The position numbers and the translations under genes were made by a program. From Omphiscola glabra (lineage: Eukaryota; Mollusca; Gastropoda; Lymnaeidae), in the NCBI GenBank assembly GCA_964017045.1, contig OZ024806.1, positions 26,932,503-26,996,502 of the forward strand: DNA of 64,000 bases, given 5' to 3'. The notes under the pieces are model-generated. The model had not been told where the DNA came from. It made no database searches and worked only from the letters and a program-made list of their open reading frames with translations. How positions within the stretch are numbered: the first letter of the stretch is position 1; every line of letters begins with the position of its first letter. Below are positions 24,401 to 36,400 of the stretch, piece after piece.

Positions 24401-27400
24401 TGTAAGGCTAATGTTGCCTGCGACTTGGACGCCTATGCAGTTTAAAACTCATGATAAACATGAGGATTTTGTTAGTTATTCTATTCATTTGTTGTTGTTA
24501 ACTGTTGTTGTTCTCCTTCACATGCAAAGATTACCAATGCTGTTTTAAACGGTGAGTACACAAGCTTGTTGCCAGTTCTATTTGTGCCCGGAAAGCTTTT
24601 ACGCAATTATAACACATGTTGTTGTGTGTTCTAGTTGGATCTGAGTGTATTCGGGTTTTTCTTCTCATTTGCTTTTTTAAAGCGTGAGCAATGCGTTTAC
24701 TCTTTGATGAATGTTCCCCCAACAGTGAGCCTAGCGCGCATCCTTGTACGATACACGGCAAGTGTTTCCCCACGAAACAAGAAAACTTGTCCATCGATTT
24801 GAGTGAAGCACTTAGACCAGTGGATCTCAAATTTCCTAATGCCGTGACTCTTTTAATACAGTTCCCCGTGTTGTGACGACCCCCAACCACACACTTATTT
24901 TTGTTGCGACTACAATACTGTCGAGTAATTGTGTTTTCCGATGATCTTAGGCGACCCATTGGAAAGAGTCTTCCGACCCCCAAGGGGTCTCCACCCACAG
25001 CATGAGAACCGATGTCTTAGACAGTCGTTGAAGCGAATATTAGATATAATATACTACAAAGCCTAGTGGTGCAACCTTTTTTTTAGAACGTTCCAACAAT
25101 GAATTATATAACATTCTATGTACACCCATACCTCGCTTTACGGCCTAGATACGTTCCGGAAAAGTTGGCCGTAAAACGAAAAGCCGTATAATGCTATAAT
25201 TTTGATATAAACCCATACAAATTTAATTGGATCTGTTCCAATTTTTGTATAAAATAATGTAGTCGTTAGTTCATAAATCATTTTATTCTTTTCATTTTAA
25301 ATAAAGATAAACGTGCAAAACATTGTAATAGTAAACAGAAATTTAAAAAAAATAAACATATCAATTAAAAACACAAAAGAAATCATATGCACATATTTAT
25401 ACATAAAATAAAATGTTAAGGAAACTTTATAATCTGATGAACATTAACACGAAAAATCATCTGCCATCCTCACTTTCCGCTCTTGTGGATTGACCCAGTT
25501 GAAAATATTGGTACAAAGTTGTCTGCTTCGCTTTGCTTTCTGTTTCATTCCCTGCTCAAAATATGAAAGTGCATTTGATAGGTTCTTTGCAGTTAGCCTT
25601 TGGCCGTATAATGAAACATCGTGGGCCGTAAACCAAAAAAGTGCCATAATTTAAAAAGGCCGTAATAGCGAAATGCCGTATAAAGAGCGGCCGTATAGCG
25701 ATGTATAGGTGTATGTAATAAAGCAAAGGCGTTGAGTAGACAGACAAACACTCTGTGATAAATTATACTATTAAGTTAACAGCGCTACATAAGTGTCATT
25801 GTGTGGATAACCTAGATTAGATGTTCAGTACAAATTAATACATTGAGACAGCCGTCTTCAGATAAGTCTGTCTTGAAACTGTAATGACTTTTGTGTCAGA
25901 GTTTAAACTATGCCATTTATTAGCTTTTTTGAATTATGATTGTTTTATATATATATATTTTAAACTATGACATTGGATGGTCTATTTCAATTTATGAAAC
26001 TTTATGAACAGTTAATTATGAACATACATCTCATCTTTACCATGAAGTTAACAATGTTTATGTTGCAGCTGATTCACTTGTGGTTAAGTACGACAAGGCC
26101 TTCGACTATGAGTCCAAGTCCAGTTTTGCCATCACCTGTACTGTAACGGACGGCTACCTGTCTAGGTAAGCTAAAAAGGCTACCTGTAACGTAAGCTAAA
26201 AAAAGGCTACCTGTCTAGGTAAGCTAAGAAAAGGCTACCTGACTAGGTAAGCTCATAAAAGTGCATTATGAGGCAACATGCCTGACTGTGTTCTGGGCCA
26301 GGTGTCTAAAATATTGTTATTTTTTAAACTGTATAATATTGTTTCTAAACAAAGAGACTAATTGCACTGTATGTGACTGTTAACTGTCCAGTTGATTTCT
26401 TTAAAAATATATTATCATAATCCTTGCCCAGACCCAGGTGAGGCCATATGCTGGACTCCCTGACGTGTACCGGCCCCATGCCAATCACGATATTTGATTA
26501 TTCTGCATTATTAAGTTATAACAGATGTACTCTCTATGTGATTTCCATTATTAAATAAAGATTTAAATATTAATGTCAAATAATAATACTATTTTTTTAT
26601 TTAATGATAATAATAATAATAATTATTATTATAATGATAATACTAATAATAATAATAATACACATTTCTCATTAAGCTTTTTAGTTACAAATTCTAAAAT
26701 ACGTAAAAATTCCCCAAATAATTTAAATTATTTAAATTATCTAATTTCAATAACATTTTAAAAATACTTTCTTGCTTAATTTAAATACACCAGTATTTAA
26801 CAGCTATTTAAATCCACGAAGAACTTGGCCTTTATTTCAATCTTAGTCCCGGAAACGACACTCTGACCCTCATCATCACAGACGTCAACGAGCCCCCAGA
26901 ATTCGACAAGACCGAGTATTACTGTGCAATAAATGAAGGGGCTGTGAGTATCTCAGACTGTTAGCATTAAATGAGTGAAGTCAACAGTTTGAAAGATATA
27001 GAGATCACGTGATGTATTGGCGTCTCCCGCATTGCTTTTTTGTGTGCACTTCCCGTTATTATTTTAATTAATGACAACATTTAGATTTGTAAAAGAAAAA
27101 TAATAAGTAAAATAATTACATTTATTTTTAAAGAAACTTTGGTTGAATTTAGTTTACTTCTGTGCCACTTGTATTTACTTACATAACGGGAAAACATCTT
27201 ATTATCAAGGAACTTTTGACCTTAATACTTCTCCCAGGTTGGTGCCACGTCCTGCAACCTTAACGCAGCCATCACTGACCCCGAAGACGTCACAGTAGGG
27301 TCGGTGTTCTTCTTGCCTGATAACGATGGAAACCGGTTTTCGTATGTGGAGCAATGTTTAAACTAGGGATGTTAAGACCGTTTGTGGTGGGAAACAGGTT

Positions 27401-30400
27401 CAGGCCTGAAGTCCTACAGGAACTGGCGGGAACGATGTTCCTTAATTGTTTTTGATTAGGTTATCTATTTCAAGGGTTGGTGGGGAGGAGTAGCTTTGGT
27501 GAGTTCCCACACTTATTCCCCCCAGGAATTGATCTCCTATTAGCCTTACCTTACAGCCATTTCAGATTGACATGCTATTTAATAAGACAGCACCATTCAT
27601 GGCAGAATGAAGAGGGGACGGAGAATCCTGATCATCTCGGAATGCTCTTGTGGGGGGGGGGGGGGGGAGGATGCGACATGTTTGTCTCTTCAAATTCTTA
27701 AATTAAAGTATTTTTCTCTTGATAGATTCTCTCTCTACATTGTAGTTTAAGTTATACTGACTGAAAAAAAGGGAGCTGGGAATTATTGTAACTTGGGAAT
27801 TTCCAAATTGTAAACATCTTGCCTACAATAAACGCGTGTATTAACATGGCGACAATTTTCTAAAACTTGTATGCATTTAAAAACATCCTAATTTTATTTT
27901 AAAACATTTTAATTAAGGCAAGATGCCTTTTCAGATAAAAACATTGTACATACATTTTAAGATCATAAATAATTACATATTTTTAAAGTCCATCTTTTCC
28001 TACTAAAATAATTTAAAATCAAGACATCTAAATTAAATAATGTCCCTAGTGTAAAAATCAGCCATTCTCATTTAGATGTATGTCAATAATTAAATAACAA
28101 TAATAATGCATATAGTATTGATGTATTTTTATAATTAGTATCTGAATGATTTCCGACATTTTTTTTTCTCGATATAGTGATGTAGAAAAAAATCGGTAAC
28201 CAGTTGGGAAAATTGAGAACCAAAATACTGAGATCCTGTTTTGCTTTTAACATCTTTAGTTTGCACTGTATTATTTCCCTGTTTTTGATAGTTTACAATA
28301 ACCTAAGTACTAAGCAATTGTTCCAATTGGAAACCATAATATACTCTATTAAATACTATTATTGTGTGACCTGTACAGCTTTGTATAACCCAATTACCAC
28401 TTTTTTAATAAACTTTTTAGTTCAAAACTCATTTAACGTCTTAAGTCTAATATTATGAATAGTTTATTTTTAAACAATTTAGTTTTGCTATTTAAGTTTT
28501 GTTTATATAGCAACACATTAAAGCAAGTCAACATTACTTCCGTCCACAGGTACACCAAGTCGTCCGGTACCGTTACCTTCTCTGTCAATTATGACGTAGA
28601 TCCGGGGACACTGCCCACGGACACCAACCTGATTTTAGCTGCCGTTGACAGCGGTGGTCTGACTAGCTCTGTCACAGTCGTAGTGCATGTTAATGACATC
28701 AATGACAACACCTGCAGCACTGACTCGATAGTGAGTACGACGTGCATGAGTCAGTTATAGATGTACACAGTTATAAATGTACACAGTTATAGATGTACAC
28801 TGCTATACATGTACACTGTTATAAATGTACACAGTTATAGATGTACACTGTTATAGATGTACACTGTTATAGATGTACACTGTTATAGAGTAAACAGTAC
28901 ACATTTAAGTAGAGGCCGACAGAATTTCCGTAACAATTTAGAAGCCGAAAGTTGCCATTTGATCAATTTCGGCATGGTTTCGGCCGAAACATAAAATTTA
29001 ACTTTTGGTTTACTTTTTGGTTTAGGCCTAAAGTGACTGAGGTTTTCGGTCGTCTACCAGAAGTCAGACTATCACTCTTTCTGTGGTCCGGCAATACAAT
29101 ATTCATTATTACGCGACATCTTGCTATCATCGTATGATACATGACTAGTTATCTGCTAACACTGCTCACTGCTGCATGCTTTGAATATTGAATATGCCAA
29201 GGAAACGGTGCTCATCTTTCAAGAACTATGTTTTTGTGTGTTGAAAGTACATTCTCACCTGCTCTTTTAGATTTCTTTACATATTCTATAAGATCCAGAA
29301 ATCGGCATTTGAAATGTATGTTTAGAATTTACTAAGCTGAAATACAGCATATCTCTTCCGGCTACAAAGTAAATGGTTGTAGTGTAATGACTAGAGTTTC
29401 GTTTAACACCTTCATGTTATGTACATATACACACACGTTCCTATAAAATTTGTCCAAAAACTATTAACGTATTTACTCTTAGAGTAGTATAGTGACAAAC
29501 ATATTTTTTTGTCTGGATCTAATGCTGAACTCGTTCACGGTTTTTAAAAAAAAAATAAATCAAAGAATAATATCTTATTTAAAATGCAAATGTAAATTGT
29601 TGTTGGCCATTAAGAATAAGAAGCCTTGTTAGCTTTTCTTTATTTGTTCTTCTTTTCTAATCCGAATTCTAAATTGAAGAACTTCATTCAAGCTGTGTGA
29701 TGGAGATAGTGGCTCAAAGCAGACGGGACAATAAGAGAAGGAGATAGTGGCTCAAAGCAGACGGGACAATAAGAGAAGGAGATAGTGGCTCAAAGCAGAC
29801 GGGACAATAAGAGAAGGAGATAGTGGCTCAAAGCAGACGGGACAATAAGAGAAGGAGATAGTGGCTCAAAGCAGACGGGACAATAAGAGAAGGGGATAGT
29901 GGCTCAAAGCAGACGGGACAATAAGAGAAGGAGATAGTCGCTCAAAGCAGACGGGACAATAAGAGAAGGAGATAGTGGCTCAAAGCAGACGGGGCAATAA
30001 GAGAAGGAGATAGTGGCCCAAAGCGGACGGGACAATAAGAGAAGGAAATAGTGGCTCAAAGCAGACGGGACAATAAGAGATGGAAATAGTGGCTCAAAGC
30101 AGACGGGACAATAAGAGATGGAAATAGTGGCTCAAAGCATGTGCAATCTTGAATTGACAGACGGGACAATAAGAGAAGGAAATAGTGGCTCAAAGCATGT
30201 GCAATCTTGAATTGACAGACGGGACAATAAGAGAAGGAAATAGTGGCTCAAAGCATGTGCAATCTTGAATTGACAGACGGGACAATAAGAGAAGGAAATA
30301 GTGGATCAAAGCATTCGTAATCTTGAATTGAAAGACTGGTCAATAAGAGAAGAACTTTTGGGCTATGAGCCTCCTTTGGCACAAATATATTATCGTAATA

Positions 30401-33400
30401 TTATCTTTGGAACTCAACCGTGTCGTGCATTAAAAACAATATAAATGCATAGTGTATCAATTATTTCCCTTAGACTTTGAGAGTTGACAAGTTCAACATC
30501 GATTATTCCTCAGAAACTCTTCAAGTCTGACCAATTCACGCCTTTGAAACAACTTGGCACCTTCAGCGGCACCGACGCTGATCTCACGGCACCAAATAAC
30601 GAGGTCCACTTTGAGGTGACGTCAGCCAGCCCATCTTCGGCTTCTACACACATATACGTGGCCAGGAATGGGGATATATTTTATGCCAGTAAGTTACAGA
30701 GACATGTTTTGATTTTGTTACACCTCCCATGCTTAAAATGTCCATAAAGTCGTTCAATTAACTAGTGCTAAAAGAAAAGAATGTGTCAAAATCAATCTAA
30801 ACTGTGACTTTTTCTTATCCGGTTTCGCCAAGTGTACTGCAGTAATTTGAACACATTAAAATATGTCTTTTTCATTTAATTAAACAAGACAAAATATGTA
30901 AATCAACACATTTTATAGCAGAAAATAATATTTGAACATAATTATCTCAATATGTGAATTGTGTGACATAAGTTCTTTTAGAACGGAAATGTCACATTAG
31001 GAAATGGCGTCAGCATTCCGTCCAGCCAAAGCTTTTTATGTCCTGACCAAAACACCCCCCCCCCCCCCCCCCTAAGCCCGAGTATCGAGCTGCGAAGCGC
31101 CACGTTGGAGAACTCCCTTGGCCAGGACATCCTCCACCCGCATTCGTTCCATCGGTCTCTACCATTTGGGGGCCACCCTAGCCCAGGGACATACGGTCGG
31201 CCAGGCCTTGTTCTCACGATTCAATCGACCGACTGCAATTAATCAGAAGCCCAAAGATTGTTTAAGATAGAATTAAAGTGGGTAACGGAAACATGTCATC
31301 ATCTAATCAGTGGGTCATGTAGACAAGGTCAGTAGCGTCTCTAGGAGAGGAGTGTAAAGGTCTAAATCGGGTAACACCTCCACAGAGGGCTGTGCCTAAT
31401 GTAAAAATGGCGAAATAGACACAGACGTTTAATTTTTTTTTTCACAATAAATTTAAGTTGAATAGCAGATCATGGTGTTAGCATATGGAAGAAGATTTCA
31501 CAACTGGCTGACACGGTGGAGTCCCATGGGGAATTATGTAGGCGATGACACAGTGAGTTTACCTGCACCGGGTGACACCAACCCATTAATGACACCATTG
31601 TGAATGTGTGTGATAATTAAAACATATATTTAAAACTCCATCTTTTCCTAGATCATTTTGACAGCGCCGATGATGGGACATCGTTCAATGTGTACGTCCG
31701 CTGTGTGGACGCTGGGAGCCCACGGACCACATCCACAACCACAGTGGTCATGGTGTACAGCGAGGTGGTCACTACGACCACCACCACTGCCAGTACGACT
31801 ACAGTTACGACAACGACAGCAGCACCAGAAAAGGATATTTGGGACTATGAGGAGTTCAAGGCGTTTTTTGGTACAATGATGGCCATTATAGGTGATTAGA
31901 TCTTCTTTATCACATTTCAGTTGCTTCATATTACATTTAACAGTTGGTGCACACTACATTTAACAGTTGCTTCATACTACATTTAACAGTTGGTGCAGAC
32001 TACATTTAAAAGTTGGTGCAGACTACATTTAACAGTTGGTGCACACTACATTTAACAGTTGGTGCAGACTACATTTAAAAGTTGTTGCAGACTACATTTA
32101 ACAGTTGGTGCACACTACATTTAACAGTTGGTGCACACTACCTACAATTTGGGCACATTACATTTAAAAATGGTTGTTGGAAGCTAGGAGGGTGCGGGGC
32201 ATTGGGCAAATTGAATTTTGCGGGGCCGTTGACGTTATATATTCCGCCGATAGGATATTAAGACACGTTATGGTCGTACTGGGGCCTTGCTGGTCATAAT
32301 GGGACGCGTCATAACGGATATTTGTTCACTTGCTTAGTTTCCGAAATTTCATGTTTTTGCCTATAACACTTAATTGCCCTGGCCTAAATTATTCTTCGCG
32401 GCTTCATTGTTACCAATATCAAGTTTGTCAAAGTTTCATTCAGACGATTTGAATAAAAACTCCAAATATTGTGTTGACTTGTTTAGGAACTAGCACTACG
32501 CTTAGTTATATTATATATATACTACGGCAACGCGCGGCGCCCCGAAAACTCGGGGCCTTGGGTGGTCGTCCACTTCGCCATTCCTAGCGCCGGCCCTGCT
32601 ACAGTGGTCAGTTGTTCATTAAATTTAACAGGTGCTACAAACTATATTTAACATTTGTTGCAAACTAAATTTAACACTCATTGATCCTTACATTTAATAT
32701 TAGGGCACATCACATTTAACAGTTGGGGTGCAATATATTTAACAGACACACTAGATTTAACAGTATTTTTCAGCTGTTTACTCTTAATTACCCGAATGTA
32801 AATAAATAAATAACATTCTGCGCCAGAACACAATCTCTAATAAAATGTGTTTACATCTATATTCTCTCATATCATCAGGTCTGGCTGCCCTACTTGTTAC
32901 GACACCTATATTCTCTCATATCATCAGGTCTGGCTGCCCTACTTGTTACGACACCTATATTCTCTCATATCATCAGGTCTGGCTGCCCTACTTGTTACGA
33001 CACCTATATTCTCTCATATCATCAGGTCTGGCTGCCCTACTTGTTACGACACCTATATTCTCCCAAATCATCAGGTCTGGCTGCCCTACTTGTTACGACA
33101 CCTATATTCTCCCTTATCATCAGGTCTGGCTGCCCTACTTGTTACGACACCTATATTCTCCCATATCATCAGGTCTGGCTGCCTTACTTGTTACGACACC
33201 TATATTCTCCCATATCATCAGGTCTGGCTGCCCTACTTGTTACGACACCTATATTCTCCCATATCATCAGGTCTGGCTGCCCTACATGTTACGACAACTA
33301 TATTCTCTCATATCATCAGGTCTGGCTGCCCTACTTGTTACGACACCTATATTCTCTCATATCATCAGGTCTTGCTGCCCTACTTGTTACGACACCTATA

Positions 33401-36400
33401 TTCTCTCATATCATCAGGTCTGGCTGCCCTACTTGTTACGACACCTATATTCTCTCATATCATCAGGTCTGGCTGCCCTACTTGTTACGATACCTATATT
33501 CTCTCATATCATCAGGTCTGGCTGCCCTACTTGTTACGACACCTATATTCTCTCATATCATCATGTCTGGCTGCCCTACTTGTTACGACACCTATATTCT
33601 CTCAAATCATCAGATCTGGCTGCCCTACTTGTTACGACACCTATATTCTCTCATATCATCAGGTCTGGCTGCCCTACTTGTTACGACACCTATATTCTCC
33701 CATATCATCAGGTCTGGCTGCCCTACTTGTTACGACACCTATATTCTCCCATATCATCAGGTCTGGCTGCCCTACTTGTTACGACACCTATATTCTCCCA
33801 TATCATCAGGTCTGGCTGCCCTACTTGTTACGACACCTATATTCTCTCATATCATCAGGTCTGGCTGCCCTACTTGTTACGACACCTATATTCTCTCATA
33901 TCATCAGGTCTGGCTGCCCTACTTGTTACGACACCTATATTCTCTCATATCATCAGGTCTGGCTGCCCTACTTGTTACGTCACCTATATTCTCTCATATC
34001 ATCAGGTCTGGCTGCCCTACTTGTTACGACACCTATATTCTCTCATATCATCAGGTCTGGCTGCCCTACTTGTTACGACACCTATATTCTCTCATATCAT
34101 CAGGTCTGGCTGCCCTACTTGTTACGACACCTATATTCTCTCATATCATCAGGTCTGGCTGCCCTACTTGTTACGACACCTATATTCTCTCATATCATCA
34201 GGTCTGGCTGCCCTACTTGTTACGACACCTATATTTTAACATATTCACAGGCTGGTTTCCCTACTTGGTATCAAATTTATATTCTATCTTATCCAAAGGT
34301 CATGCTTCCTTACCTGGTATCACATGTATATTCTCTCTCATCCCCAGGTCTGGCTGCCCTACTTGGTATCGGTTGGTTGTGTTTAAAGTGTCTCCAGAGT
34401 GCCGCGTGCACCAACTTTCAATGTTGTCCTCAAAGGTTCTCAGTTAATATGATTATTTGATTTGTATCATTTTTTTTTCATTTTTAAAAAAAATTTAAAC
34501 ATTTAAAAAAAAAATGCTCTTAAAATAGTGGATCGAAGCATTTAAAAAAGTTTGTTAATTATTGTTAAAAATCATTTTATTGAAAATATGGAAACATTTT
34601 CATATAAAAACCTCCCCACCACCAAAAAAAATAAATAAATTACACGTATTAAAACTATGAAAGAAGTATTTTATTAAAGATCAATTAAAAAAAAAAAGAA
34701 ACTTAGGTGTTAAGTGCTAATTAAATTTAAGAGTTGGAAATCGTAGTTGTAAATGTTGAATCTAAAAACACTGAAAAAACTTTTTTAAAATAGCAAGAAA
34801 CTTATTATTAAAAAATATTAAAATACATGCATATGTACAAATAATTTTAAAACAATAAGCTTTAAACAAAATATTTTGCAATGCATATTAAGAAAGCAAG
34901 AGTGGGGCTATTAATTATTTCAAGTCTTATAAATTCTTCAGTGTTTGTATTGATTGGACATATTTTATTTTCTCATAGACCACCCCCAGAGCCTACAAGA
35001 AAAATAACGTCATACAAGAGTCCACCGTAAGTGCTTTCAATAAGCTAAAAGTCACAATCCAATAAAGAATAGTTTCAATATTAACTCGTTGTGCTTATTG
35101 ACACCGCTGCCTCGATTTTATCTAAATATTATCATCACCCATTGTTAACTTCTGATGCATGTGACGATCTACGTGCACTCATACTTAAGTTAAATAGAAT
35201 AGACTTGCAATGCCAAACCATTAAACATGTTGTAACAATGGTATGTAAACATGTTTCAGACCCCCATCGGTCATCAGGACCCAGCCCACCATCAACCCAA
35301 AGTGGGACAACACGGCCTGGAGCTTGAGTAGGTCACACCAATACCTGGGTGGTTAAGCTGCTGTTTAATCAACATGAACACTGCTATTACTATATTGTTA
35401 GAAGTTATTTACATGAATCGCTTTGAACCCCCCCCCCCTTTTTCTATATTTAGCTTTACAAACAGCGCTCGCATACACTACACCCCATTGACATGCGCAC
35501 TTAAATACAAACACATTAATTAGCCTAACCACCCTAACCACCCAAACCTATTCACACAGATATAACCCAAGTCAAATTGACCAGCTTATCAACAGCGACA
35601 TAATACCACACAACTGTAGTCATCACAGAAATTAACCAATTATCCCCAACACTCAACGCTACCTCATCAACAAACACATTTTACACACCATATAATTTAC
35701 ACATACCACATATCACAACATTTAAAAAATCCCATCAAAATTGTCCCATCCAGACCCTTCTACCTTCATCCCCACAATAGCCTGACACTAACAATCTGTA
35801 TAATGACGTCATCTCTGATTCTCCTGATTCCTTGCCATCATACGGTCAACCCTTGTAAGGCAACGATTACAATAAATATGATCATCCCCAGAAGTCAGGC
35901 TGTCAATCGAAGTCCTGTTTAAACACGCCATTGAAGTACTGGACGTCAAAAGAGTAACCGAACTAAATGTAGCGAAATCCTAATCATTAAGGCTAACTCT
36001 TAACTTAAAATACACATATTTACCCTTTTTTTATACCGATCCTCCACAGATACGGGATCTGGTCCGTTAGACAAAGTCCATTATTTTCATTACCACTGAT
36101 AAGGTCGAGTCTTACTGGGGGTGAGTACCACAGTGGAGGTCAACAGTTCAAATAAAATTTTAAAAAATAGTCTCAAAGGCTGATGCTGTTGATTGTTATA
36201 AACCATGTATGTCCATTTAAAAAAAAAAATACTTAAAAACATAGAGCAGTTGCCGGCCTTTTAATATCGCAAAAGTTACGATTTTAAATGAAGGAAACGA
36301 TAATTAAACAGAAGTAGCAGCTGCAATGTGCCTATACATAACTATTTAAATAGAAACATTTCTAGAATTATTTATATTTTTAAAAAAAGAAGAATCCATC

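Noticed and set aside
30474..30513. Earlier acceptor for copy B exon 13 (TTTCCCTTAG)
   Set aside because: It adds 40 bases and shifts the frame into a stop; the acceptor at 30513 keeps phase.
32865..34240. CRISPR-like regular repeats
   Set aside because: Units are directly tandem without unique spacers, and the genome is animal. The same holds for all other arrays here.
32845..34460. Three overlapping open frames of about 460-540 codons in the 49-bp array
   Set aside because: All three frames are open because the unit lacks stops in every frame. Only the last 88 bases (exon 15) are supported as coding. Possible exon extension is kept as a finding, not as a gene.
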